From positions 1 to 17,656 of the forward strand of contig VSPM01000057.1 in assembly GCA_009775365.1 (NCBI GenBank): 17,656 bases of DNA, in the 5' to 3' direction. Source of the stretch: Muribaculaceae bacterium (GTDB lineage: Bacteria; Bacteroidota; Bacteroidia; Bacteroidales; Muribaculaceae). Position 1 is the first letter of the stretch. The number at the start of each line of letters is the position of its first letter. Shown one piece after another: positions 8,549 to 15,268 of the stretch. The translations under genes were made by a program, and so were the position numbers. The notes below the pieces were generated by a model. It was not told the origin of the DNA. It worked only from the letters and a program-made list of their open reading frames with translations, and did not search any database.

Positions 8549-8570
8549 TTTTAATTGGTTTTTAATTGGT
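8549..8570. repeat. Tandem 2 x 11-bp repeat
   Basis: TTTTAATTGGT occurs twice head to tail with no mismatch (8549-8559, 8560-8570). It lies between glyS and the orphan gene at 8697. It may be a regulator site or slippage-derived. Confidence 0.65.
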
Positions 8571-8572
8571 TC

Positions 8573-8602
8573 AGTCGCGAAATGCAGGTTTAGTCGCAAA
8601 AT
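8573..8602. repeat. Direct repeat, 19-bp period, possible regulator site
   Basis: AGTCGCGAAAT (8573-8583) and AGTCGCAAAAT (8592-8602) differ at one base, and the three flanking bases on the left are TTC versus TTT. A 19-bp period places the two copies on nearly the same face of the helix, as expected for a regulator that binds tandem sites. They sit roughly 100 bp upstream of the orphan gene start. Confidence 0.5.
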
Positions 8603-8696
8603 CACCGCTCGCCGAATGTTAAACTTGGAGTCTGAACTCATCTTTTTGAATTGATGTTTGTTTAAATGTTTAAAGCTGCTTAAAACAAAACTGGCT

Positions 8697-9251
8697 ATGA
8701 AAGACACTAAGGTAGAAAAGAATAGGAATATCACAATGTGGATAGGGCTGGCTATGGCCGCTGTCATGATTGGCGGAGGCGTGGCCACGGATTACGCTCA
8801 AAACAGCCTGCCCGCGCCCGGGTCGAGCGGAAGATTCAATCCGGCTCCGGTAGGCGGCGGATGGGGCGGAGGCTGGGGCCCCGGCCCGGGTTCGATTGGG
8901 AATCCGGGGCCGCCGCCACCTCCTGCGTGGGGCGGCCCGAATCCGTGGGGATGGTCAAGTTCTCCCACTATAGTCGTTAACAATCCGTCGTGGACTAATC
9001 AAGGCACAGTCAATGTAATAGCCTGTGGCTACGACAACCGTGGAATCTGGCGCACCATCCCGATGTATGTGGCATATGTCTATAATGGCGCTCAATATGA
9101 CGCCACCGTGATGAGCGCGTGGAATCCATGGACAGACATGTGGGATAAAGGTCTTGACACGCCGGCTTATAACACAAGCTATTATATTGGCGGCAACACA
9201 TATGACTTTTATACCGTCTTGACCACAGGCACTTACTACTTCAATCTGTAA
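8697..9251 (+). CDS. Gly/Pro-rich exported or membrane-anchored protein, function unknown
   Basis: 184 residues from the ATG at 8697 (MKDTKVEKNRN); an alternative ATG at 8658 would add 13 residues of doubtful value. A charged N terminus is followed by one hydrophobic segment at about 11-30 (ITMWIGLAMAAVMIGGGVA), a signal peptide or anchor. Residues about 35-85 are a low-complexity linker rich in Gly, Pro and Trp (GGGWGGGWGPGPG, GPPPPPAWGG). The C-terminal 95 residues are an aromatic beta-rich domain (NVIACGYDNRGIWRTIPM, SAWNPWTDMWDKGLDTPAYN, ending TGTYYFNL). I recognise no named family. The linker suggests a compact domain held away from the membrane. It stands alone between divergent glyS and a convergent receptor gene whose stop lies 25 bp away, with no clear terminator between them. 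Confidence 0.75.
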   Translation: MKDTKVEKNRNITMWIGLAMAAVMIGGGVATDYAQNSLPAPGSSGRFNPAPVGGGWGGGWGPGPGSIGNPGPPPPPAWGGPNPWGWSSSPTIVVNNPSWTNQGTVNVIACGYDNRGIWRTIPMYVAYVYNGAQYDATVMSAWNPWTDMWDKGLDTPAYNTSYYIGGNTYDFYTVLTTGTYYFNL

Positions 9252-9276
9252 AAGGGTTCAATCTGCAAGACGTCTC

Positions 9277-11724
9277 TTACATTTCGCCCCCCTCGCCATA
9301 TCCGCTTCCATCCATCGGCTCGCCCTCATTTTTATTGGGCTTGGCCTTCATGTTGCCGAAAGAGTATTTGAGCGTGAGGCGCATTGTGCGGCCATTTCTC
9401 CAGCGTTCGTTGTGCTGCACGTAGTCGGGCCCGTTGGTAGTGCTCTTGAACCGGCGGGAGTCAAACAGGTCTCTGCAGTTGACAGACACTGACCACGGCC
9501 CGAAATTTCTCCTTACGCCGAGGTCTACGCTCCAGCCGCCTTGCCGGGAGCCTTGTGCGGAAAGCATCTTAGAGTTGTAGTTGCCTGTGGCTTGAACCGA
9601 CAGCGACCATGGAAGCCTTGCATTGGCCATGATTCTCGCATCCCATGCAAAACTGTTCTGCTTTAGTCCGCTTAACGGTATCTTATGTCCGCTTTCAGCA
9701 TTGAAATCATAATTCCATGCGCTGATGTGGTTGTTATAGAGATTGACTGTGGTGGTGAGGTCGAGTCGGCTTCTGAAGAGCGAGTTCTTCATTACAATCT
9801 CACATCCGGAATTAACCTGGTCTGCCACATTGGCCCAGGTGGTATACATCACATCGTTGTCGAGATAGCTGATGCGGTTCATCATGTCGGTCGATGTGCG
9901 CACATAGGCCGAAAGGCTCACCATGTGGAATGTCCAGCTCTTTATATAGTTTAATTCAAAAGCGTTGGAATATTGCGGCTGCAATTCCGGATTGCCGTAT
10001 GAGATGTTGGTAGGGTCGGAGATGTCATGAAATGAATTGAGCTGTCCGCCCCAGGGGCGTCTCAGGCGTCGGGTGTAGTTGATTTGCATCTCGTTGTCGT
10101 GGGGTAGCGACCATGAGAGAAACGCCGACGGGAAGAGCGCGAAATTGTTTTTCTTGAATTCCGGCACATCGTTTTCCGATTCCCCGAATGCGAGGGAGCG
10201 GGTTCTGACTTGCCAGGATTCTGTCCTGAGCCCGGCCGAGAAGCTGAAATTTTTCACTTTCCCGCCCAGTGTGGCATATAATGCAGAAACGTTGTTGACG
10301 TAAATGAAGCGATTGTAAAGGGCTTTGTCTTGCGTCATGTCGGAAGGGGAGGTTCCGTTGTAGGTGTCAACAGGGGTGTCTTCTTTGCTGAAGTTGCCGT
10401 TGTAGCCTGCCTCAAGTTTCAGAAACTCATTGAGCTGATTGGTGTAGTCCACCTTTGCCTCCCAAGAGTTTACCCCCATGTCCATGTTCTGTTCCTGATA
10501 TCTGTTCTCTTCCCTGTCGGGGTAGGTTATCTCCTGATTATAGGATCTCCAGTTAGGGCCGCCCCAGTGGTTGTATGAGCCGGTGATGTCGAGCAGATGA
10601 TTGTCGCTCCATTTATGGGTGTAGCTTAGTTCGCCGTGCATTCCCCGGTGGTCGCCTCGGTTTCGGGCATAGTCAAGGTTAGATGTCCAGTTGCCGGGCA
10701 CATTCGACACATAGTCGGTTGAGGAATGCCCCCAGTTGTGGCCGAACATTCCGAACCCGTTCAGAGAGATGTCGTCTTTTTCAGTGAGATGGTATGTTGC
10801 GCCCAGCCTGAGGAAAAGGCCGTTGCCATGACTGGGGCTTTCACTCTCTGACCGGGTGTAGGTGCCGTCAGAAAATTCGCGATTCATTATAGAGCCACCT
10901 TTGGGGTGTCTCATTCTGAAGCCTGCCCCTGCGAAGGCATCGATCTTGCTGCTGTTGTAATTGATGTTTACGCCCACATTGCCTCCGCCGCGAGAGTTTG
11001 CGCTGATTTCTGCGCTTCCGTAGTAGCCGGCGCGTCGGTCTTTTTTAAGCACAATGTTGATTATGCCGGCAGTTCCCTCAGGGCTGTATTTTGCCGACGG
11101 GTTTGTTATCACCTCAATCTTGTCGATGGTTTCAGCAGGGATTTGCTCAAGAATCTGTGCGCGGTTGTCGGCGGTAAGCCCCGACTCCTTGCCATTTATC
11201 CAAATGGTCACAGACGAGTTGCCGCGCAAAGACACCTCGCCGTCCTGGTCAACCTCCACAGAGGGTATTGATTCGAGAAGCTCGGAAGCAGACTGCCCTG
11301 CAGCCGAGACGTTTGCATCGACACTGAACACTTTCTTGTCGAGCTCGAAGCGCATTTGGCTTCGAATGCCTTCCACCACAACTTCCTGAAGGAGTTTTGC
11401 GTCATCGGCAAGACGCACGCTGCCAATGTCTACGTTGGATCCGACAATCTCTACAGGGCGTTCCTGGTCGATGCTCCCGATGTTAGATATTTTAATTACA
11501 TATTTACCGTCTTTCACCCCTTTAATAATAAAGGAGCCGTCTTCTTCAGTAGTGGCTCCCAGCGGAAGGGCTTTGCCGGTGGCGGCATCAATTAATTGCA
11601 CCGTTACGAAATCCATAGGTGCGCCGGAATCTTTGTTTATCACTTTTCCGGTCACATCGCCATTTGCAAGAACCGTAGCCGGAAGTAGTGCGGCGCACAA
11701 TGAAGTTAGATATTTAAAGTTCAT
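9277..11724 (-). CDS. Outer-membrane beta-barrel receptor, TonB-dependent-receptor type (OMP_b-brl_3)
   Basis: 815 residues from the ATG at 11724. That start gives a clean signal peptide (MNFKYLTSLCAALLPATVLA); the open frame extends 99 codons upstream but that stretch is AT-rich, crosses a terminator and looks non-coding. Domains in order: a CarboxypepD_reg-like beta sandwich (about 20-105, GDVTGKVINKDSGAPM), a plug domain (about 125-225) with the family mark DKIEVITNPSAKYSPEGTAG, and a long beta barrel to the C terminus. This is the Bacteroidetes plug plus OMP_b-brl_3 architecture. It lacks a SusD partner and SusC-type features, so it is not a classical starch-utilisation receptor. The ligand is unknown. 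Its nearest neighbour on the same strand is the DUF975 gene, but a terminator separates them. Confidence 0.92.
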   Translation of the reverse strand: MNFKYLTSLCAALLPATVLANGDVTGKVINKDSGAPMDFVTVQLIDAATGKALPLGATTEEDGSFIIKGVKDGKYVIKISNIGSIDQERPVEIVGSNVDIGSVRLADDAKLLQEVVVEGIRSQMRFELDKKVFSVDANVSAAGQSASELLESIPSVEVDQDGEVSLRGNSSVTIWINGKESGLTADNRAQILEQIPAETIDKIEVITNPSAKYSPEGTAGIINIVLKKDRRAGYYGSAEISANSRGGGNVGVNINYNSSKIDAFAGAGFRMRHPKGGSIMNREFSDGTYTRSESESPSHGNGLFLRLGATYHLTEKDDISLNGFGMFGHNWGHSSTDYVSNVPGNWTSNLDYARNRGDHRGMHGELSYTHKWSDNHLLDITGSYNHWGGPNWRSYNQEITYPDREENRYQEQNMDMGVNSWEAKVDYTNQLNEFLKLEAGYNGNFSKEDTPVDTYNGTSPSDMTQDKALYNRFIYVNNVSALYATLGGKVKNFSFSAGLRTESWQVRTRSLAFGESENDVPEFKKNNFALFPSAFLSWSLPHDNEMQINYTRRLRRPWGGQLNSFHDISDPTNISYGNPELQPQYSNAFELNYIKSWTFHMVSLSAYVRTSTDMMNRISYLDNDVMYTTWANVADQVNSGCEIVMKNSLFRSRLDLTTTVNLYNNHISAWNYDFNAESGHKIPLSGLKQNSFAWDARIMANARLPWSLSVQATGNYNSKMLSAQGSRQGGWSVDLGVRRNFGPWSVSVNCRDLFDSRRFKSTTNGPDYVQHNERWRNGRTMRLTLKYSFGNMKAKPNKNEGEPMDGSGYGEGGEM

Positions 11725-11830
11725 AATAAATCTTGGTTCAACATTCCCTTTGACAAAGCCATTTGGAAAAAGTTTAAAAAAATATGTTGCAAAACATAAA
11801 AATCGGCTGTCATGCTTCTCTCGGAGTGTG

Positions 11831-11870
11831 AAAATAAAAAAGAATGCCCTCTTGTGGTGAAGGTATTCTT
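11831..11870 (-). terminator. Intrinsic terminator after the DUF975 gene
   Basis: In the minus direction AAGAAT, a one-base mismatch and CCTTC pair with GAGGG and ATTCTT around a 7-base loop. A T-run follows (A-run at 11831-11840 on the plus strand, broken by one base). It lies 40 bp after the stop at 11910 and well before the receptor start at 11724. Confidence 0.7.
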
Positions 11871-11909
11871 TGGATATGCAATTGATTGATATGGTTTTGT
11901 CTTTATTTG

Positions 11910-12479
11910 TTATGCTGTGCCGTATCGGAGGTTGCGGTAGAAATTCAGAAAGGCGAGTGTCATGTAAGGCTGAAGCCACAGGAAGCCGATTCCGCATGTG
12001 AGTACACATAGCAATGCCCATCCGAGGAAGCGGAGCCCGAGGCAGAAGAAATTCATCTTTTGGCCGTTCATCATGTTCCAGCTCATCTGCAGAGCATCGA
12101 TTCCGGAAATATTGGGGTCGTCGGCCATGATAAAAAATGTCATCGAAAGGCCGCAGCTTATGATTATGCCCGGCACAATAAGCAATGCGAAGCCAACGGC
12201 TGCAAGCACAGAGATAATCAGGCCCGCCACAAGAGTCTCCACGAAGCGGTCAAAACCTTTGAACAATAGTGAGAAGTTGTTTACACGCGTGTCGGCGAGG
12301 CAAGCCATATAAAGCACATAGCCGAAAGTGAGAGGGCCTATCAGAATAAGTTCGCCTATCGTAGTGCTGCACGCGGCGCCTTCAATCACAAGATAAATCA
12401 GAGTCGCGACCACCGCGTTAGTCCAGTTTCCCGCAAGCTGCTCTTTGGCTTTGCGCATCAAAGAAATGTTGTTAATCAT
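11910..12479 (-). CDS. DUF975 family integral membrane protein
   Basis: 189 residues from the ATG at 12479 (MINNISLMRKAKEQLAGNWT). The upstream ATG at 12542 would add an unlikely 21-residue extension. The N-terminal amphipathic helix with RKAKEQLAGNW followed by several hydrophobic segments (AVVATLIYLVIEGAA, ILIGPLTFGYVLYMACL, ETLVAGLIISVLAAVGFALL, a C-terminal LGWALLCVLTCGIGFLWL) is typical of DUF975. I count about five to six membrane segments. Also characteristic are PGIIISCGLSMTFFI and the ending YMTLAFLNFYRNL. The protein sits in the inner membrane; its function is unknown. It is divergent from the OPT transporter with about 257 bp between the starts, and ends at its own terminator. Confidence 0.87.
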   Translation of the reverse strand: MINNISLMRKAKEQLAGNWTNAVVATLIYLVIEGAACSTTIGELILIGPLTFGYVLYMACLADTRVNNFSLLFKGFDRFVETLVAGLIISVLAAVGFALLIVPGIIISCGLSMTFFIMADDPNISGIDALQMSWNMMNGQKMNFFCLGLRFLGWALLCVLTCGIGFLWLQPYMTLAFLNFYRNLRYGTA

Positions 12480-12605
12480 ATTGCAATGAATGAGATTAAA
12501 AATTAAAATGTTTTCAAAACTAAATTCGGGCAGATGTGTCACGAATCCATATAATGGCGCATATGCCTGTCGCTGTTAAGATAGGTGCATATCTCTAACT
12601 TGTTA

Positions 12606-12613
12606 CAAAAGTA
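12606..12613 (-). promoter_or_regulatory. Candidate Bacteroidetes -7 element for the DUF975 gene
   Basis: Read on the minus strand this is TACTTTTG, a perfect match to TAnnTTTG, about 127 bp upstream of the chosen start. No TTTG -33 element is seen at normal spacing. Confidence 0.35.
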
Positions 12614-12736
12614 CGAAAATATTTTAACAATACTAATAATTTTATTAAATTCGCCCACGACAAATTCCGGTTTTGTGCCTCGCGGGGCATGAGCCGACCT
12701 TGAGATTGAATTAATTCATCTAATTAAACTAACATA

Positions 12737-14710
12737 ATGAAAGAGACAGACGACAACCTAACAACCGGCACCGGCCTGCCCGAAAACGCGTTTCGCGAAC
12801 TGGCGGCCGATGAAAAGTACACCCCGGTTATGCATCCGGCTCATGAGCAGAGTGAGGTCACTCCTTATTCTGTGGTCACAGGCTTGTTTATGGCTGTGAT
12901 TTTCTCAGCTGCGGCAGCTTATCTGGGCCTGAAAGTAGGCCAGGTGTTTGAGGCGGCAATCCCTATTGCCATTATTGCAGTGGGCTTGAGCAACGCGCTT
13001 GGCAAGAAGAATCCGCTTGGACAGAACGTCATAATCCAGAGCATCGGCGCATGCTCGGGTGTGATTGTGGCCGGCGCGATTTTTACGCTTCCCGCCCTTT
13101 TTATCCTTCAGGCGAAATATCCTGACATCACCGTGCAGTTCTATCAGATATTCCTTTCGTCGCTCCTCGGCGGCATTCTCGGAATTTTGTTTTTCACGCC
13201 TTTCAGAAAATATTTCGTGAAAGACATGCACGGAAAGTACCCCTTCCCCGAAGCCACGGCCACAACCCAGGTGCTTATCTCAGGAGAGTCAAAAGGTGCC
13301 GACCAGGGTGGCCAGGCCAAGACTCTTATACTTGCCTCGCTTATAGGCGGTGTGTATGACTATGTAGTGGCCACATTCGGATGGTGGGCGGAGACAGTCA
13401 CCTCCATGGCCTCCTCTGCCGGACAGGCCATTGCCGAGAAGACAAAACTCGTGCTCAGCTGCAACACCGGCGCCGCTCTTCTGGGCCTTGGATATATCGT
13501 GGGGCTGAAGTATGCTTTCGTGATCTTCGCAGGCTCTATTTTTGTGTGGTGGATCATCATTCCATTGCTTGGCACATACGGCAGCGCCGAGTTTATAGAA
13601 ATGTCGCCCGACGCAATTTTCCGCGACTATGCCCGCATGATAGGCATCGGCGGCATCGCTATGGCCGGCGTGATTGGCATCATCAAGTCTTGGCCTATTA
13701 TCGCTCAGGCTGTCGGCCTTGCTGGCAGGGAGCTTAAAGGGAAGGCTGCAGGCGCGAAAGAGGTGCGCTGGCAGCTCGACATCTCGATGAAACACATCGT
13801 GTTCTTCATCGTTCTCGCGCTTGTGGCTGTGTTCCTTTTCTTCTGGTTTGGCGTTATCCACACTCTCTGGCAGGCGGCAGTGGCATGGCTTGTAGTGACA
13901 ATAATAGCATTTTTGTTCACAACCGTGGCAGCCAACGCTATTGCAATCGTTGGTTCAAACCCGGTGTCGGGCATGACTCTTATGACTCTTATCATTGCAT
14001 CTGCAATATTCGTGGGAATCGGCCTTAACGGCACATCCGGCATCGTGGCCTCCATGGTTATTGGCGGCGTGGTCTGCACGGCGCTTTCAATGGCCGGCGG
14101 TTTTGTGACAGACCTCAAGATTGGTTACTGGCTTGGCTCCACACCCAAAAAGCAGGAGAGCTGGAAATTCCTTGGCACACTTGTGTCTGCAGCCACTGTC
14201 GGCGGTGTGATCATGGTGTTGAACCAGGTGTATGGATTCTCCGGAGAGAACGCTCTTGTGGCTCCTCAGGCCAATGCAATGGCAAAAGTGATAGAGCCGC
14301 TTATGATGGGTGGCGACACACCTTGGATTCTTTATATGGTAGGCGCGATCCTTGCCTGCATCCTTAACTGGCTTGGGGTTCCGGCTTTGGCATTCTGCCT
14401 CGGCATGTTTATCCCGCTCCAGCTCAACACCCCGATGCTCGTGGGCGGCGCAGTTTCCTACTTTGTAAGCAATTCTTCCAAAGACAAAGCGCTCAACGAC
14501 GCCCGTCGCGACCGTGGCACACTCATTGCCTCCGGCCTCATAGCAGGCGGTGCGCTCTTCGGGGTGTTTGCAGCGATCACACGTTTTGCAGGCTTTGAAT
14601 ATCACACCCCGGGCAGCTACGAGCTCACCCAGATTCTCGGATGCGTGGCATACATGCTCCTCATAGCTTACTTCATCTGGGATAGCAAGCGTGCCAAACT
14701 TCAGCGTTGA
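12737..14710 (+). CDS. OPT-family oligopeptide transporter
   Basis: 657 residues. A short hydrophilic N terminus leads into about 15-16 membrane segments filling the rest of the chain. OPT family marks include TPYSVVTGLFMAVIFSAAAA early on, NPLGQNVIIQSIGACSG, the conserved KYPFPEATATTQVLISGE after the third to fourth helices, and TTVAANAIAIVGSNPVSGMT in the middle. The length and these motifs match the bacterial TIGR00733 branch. It sits in the inner membrane and is expected to import small peptides, driven by the proton gradient. The start at 12737 is the first ATG of the frame and precedes a compact hydrophilic leader; no Shine-Dalgarno is seen. It stands alone as a plus-strand unit, followed by two hairpins that end it. 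Confidence 0.95.
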   Translation: MKETDDNLTTGTGLPENAFRELAADEKYTPVMHPAHEQSEVTPYSVVTGLFMAVIFSAAAAYLGLKVGQVFEAAIPIAIIAVGLSNALGKKNPLGQNVIIQSIGACSGVIVAGAIFTLPALFILQAKYPDITVQFYQIFLSSLLGGILGILFFTPFRKYFVKDMHGKYPFPEATATTQVLISGESKGADQGGQAKTLILASLIGGVYDYVVATFGWWAETVTSMASSAGQAIAEKTKLVLSCNTGAALLGLGYIVGLKYAFVIFAGSIFVWWIIIPLLGTYGSAEFIEMSPDAIFRDYARMIGIGGIAMAGVIGIIKSWPIIAQAVGLAGRELKGKAAGAKEVRWQLDISMKHIVFFIVLALVAVFLFFWFGVIHTLWQAAVAWLVVTIIAFLFTTVAANAIAIVGSNPVSGMTLMTLIIASAIFVGIGLNGTSGIVASMVIGGVVCTALSMAGGFVTDLKIGYWLGSTPKKQESWKFLGTLVSAATVGGVIMVLNQVYGFSGENALVAPQANAMAKVIEPLMMGGDTPWILYMVGAILACILNWLGVPALAFCLGMFIPLQLNTPMLVGGAVSYFVSNSSKDKALNDARRDRGTLIASGLIAGGALFGVFAAITRFAGFEYHTPGSYELTQILGCVAYMLLIAYFIWDSKRAKLQR

Positions 14711-14776
14711 AACAAATAAATTTTAGAATTAAGATAAAATCAAAGATTAGGATTATCACCTGATTCCTAATGAAAC

Positions 14777-14819
14777 CAAATACGGGATGCAGCCTTATGA
14801 TAGCTGCATCCCGTATTTG
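14777..14819 (+). terminator. 17-bp perfect hairpin after the OPT transporter gene
   Basis: The arms at 14777-14793 and 14803-14819 are exact reverse complements (CAAATACGGGATGCAGC) with a 9-base loop. The stem is strong, but no T-run follows, so it may act as an RNA 3'-end stabiliser or part of a two-hairpin terminator with the one at 14864. Confidence 0.6.
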
Positions 14820-14863
14820 CATCACTCTCAAATGCAACCTCCCATCCATGACAAAATATTAAT

Positions 14864-14899
14864 GCCTCAAAACCAAAAGGTCGGTTTTGAGGCTTTTTT
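14864..14899 (+). terminator. Intrinsic terminator
   Basis: GCCTCAAAACC (14864-14874) pairs with GGTTTTGAGGC (14883-14893) across an 8-base loop, directly followed by six T residues (14894-14899). It reads in the plus direction only and closes the OPT transcription unit, isolating the operon downstream. Confidence 0.85.
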
Positions 14900-14918
14900 G
14901 TTTAAAAAATATACAAAT

Positions 14919-14933
14919 CTTTTAGTAAGAGAT
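14919..14933 (+). repeat. Near-palindromic repeat, left copy of an inverted pair
   Basis: CTTTTAGTAAGAGAT. Its reverse complement matches the copy at 15091-15105 in 14 of 15 positions, with a 12-bp perfect core. The first 13 bases are also nearly self-complementary (CTTTTA, G, TAAGAG; one mismatch). Confidence 0.65.
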
Positions 14934-15078
14934 ACTAATTTGATTGCAAAATTACTAAATCTGATTATAAATACCAAGTTATTTTGCCTAATTCTAACGA
15001 AGAAAATGGTTTTAAGATGAATTTGTTAAAAAAATAGTGATAATTGAACGGTGTAACTAATTATTATTTAGTGTTTTA

Positions 15079-15086
15079 CAAATGTA
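15079..15086 (-). promoter_or_regulatory. Candidate -7 element pointing away from the operon
   Basis: Read on the minus strand this is TACATTTG, a perfect TAnnTTTG. It lies inside the segment between the two inverted repeats, 4 bp from the right copy. No TTTG at -33 spacing is visible in the present orientation. Confidence 0.3.
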
Positions 15087-15090
15087 TGCA

Positions 15091-15105
15091 ATCTCTTACT
15101 AAGAG
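15091..15105 (-). repeat. Near-palindromic repeat, right copy of an inverted pair
   Basis: ATCTCTTACTAAGAG. Bases 15093-15105 form an exact palindrome around one base (CTCTTA, C, TAAGAG). It is separated from the left copy by 157 bp. Confidence 0.65.
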
Positions 15106-15106
15106 T

Positions 15107-15134
15107 GCTTGACATGGCTATGGCTGTGTCAGGC
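15107..15134 (+). promoter_or_regulatory. Leader hairpin 1 of the antiterminator operon
   Basis: As plus-strand RNA, GCUUGACAUGGC pairs with GCUGUGUCAGGC through 12 pairs (nine Watson-Crick and three G.U) around a UAUG tetraloop. A short U-rich stretch (UAUUUCU) follows. The three G.U pairs make it much weaker as minus-strand RNA, which suggests the plus strand is the transcribed one. It could be a pause or conditional terminator hairpin. Confidence 0.5.
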
Positions 15135-15178
15135 TATTTCTGCCTATGGTTTTAAACGCGGATATACACGCATCGTCA

Positions 15179-15214
15179 CCTCTGTTTGAGAGTATAGTCA
15201 CTCAAAAACAGGGG
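15179..15214 (+). promoter_or_regulatory. Leader hairpin 2 of the antiterminator operon
   Basis: CCTCTGTTTGAG (15179-15190) pairs with CTCAAA, a two-base AA bulge, then CAGGGG (15201-15214), around a 10-base loop. This gives 12 pairs including one G.U. It lies about 55 bp before the chosen start of the fusion gene. Confidence 0.45.
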
Positions 15215-15268
15215 GAAGAGAAGGATTGTCAAAAAAACGATAAACGGTAAAAATTTATACTTATTCAA

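Larger units (their letters stand above)
8362..8696. other. Divergent intergenic region between glyS and an orphan secreted-protein gene
   Basis: About 335 bp without a gene. It carries a minus-strand -7 element (8506-8513), a tandem 11-bp repeat (8549-8570) and a 19-bp-spaced direct repeat (8573-8602), each listed separately. I see no tRNA, riboswitch or leftover coding sequence in it. Confidence 0.6.
14711..15268. other. 558-bp AT-rich non-coding region separating chromosome genes from the polysaccharide-type operon
   Basis: No convincing gene. From left to right it holds a 7-bp hairpin (14746-14771, ATTAGGA/TCCTAAT), a 17-bp hairpin, an intrinsic terminator, two inverted near-palindromic repeats, a minus-strand -7 element, and two leader hairpins. 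A frame at 14787-15020 crosses both terminator hairpins and has no protein-like composition. I found no complete TTTG plus TAnnTTTG promoter facing the downstream operon. Confidence 0.7.

Noticed and set aside
11725..12021. N-terminal extension of the receptor frame (99 codons)
   Set aside because: It crosses the DUF975 terminator and overlaps the end of that gene; the ATG at 11724 gives an ideal signal peptide.
12559..12592. GCATAT-type repeats between the DUF975 and OPT genes
   Set aside because: Copies at 12559-12566 and 12587-12592 are short, AT-rich and imperfect outside six bases, so chance is a sufficient explanation.
14934..14972. Imperfect direct repeat (ACTAATTTGATT and ACTAAATCTGATT) inside the repeat-flanked segment
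   Set aside because: Low complexity and AT-rich with an indel; it could be chance in such sequence.
14787..15020. 77-codon open frame after the OPT transporter
   Set aside because: It starts inside one hairpin, crosses a T-run terminator and then AT-rich repeats; the translation is not protein-like.
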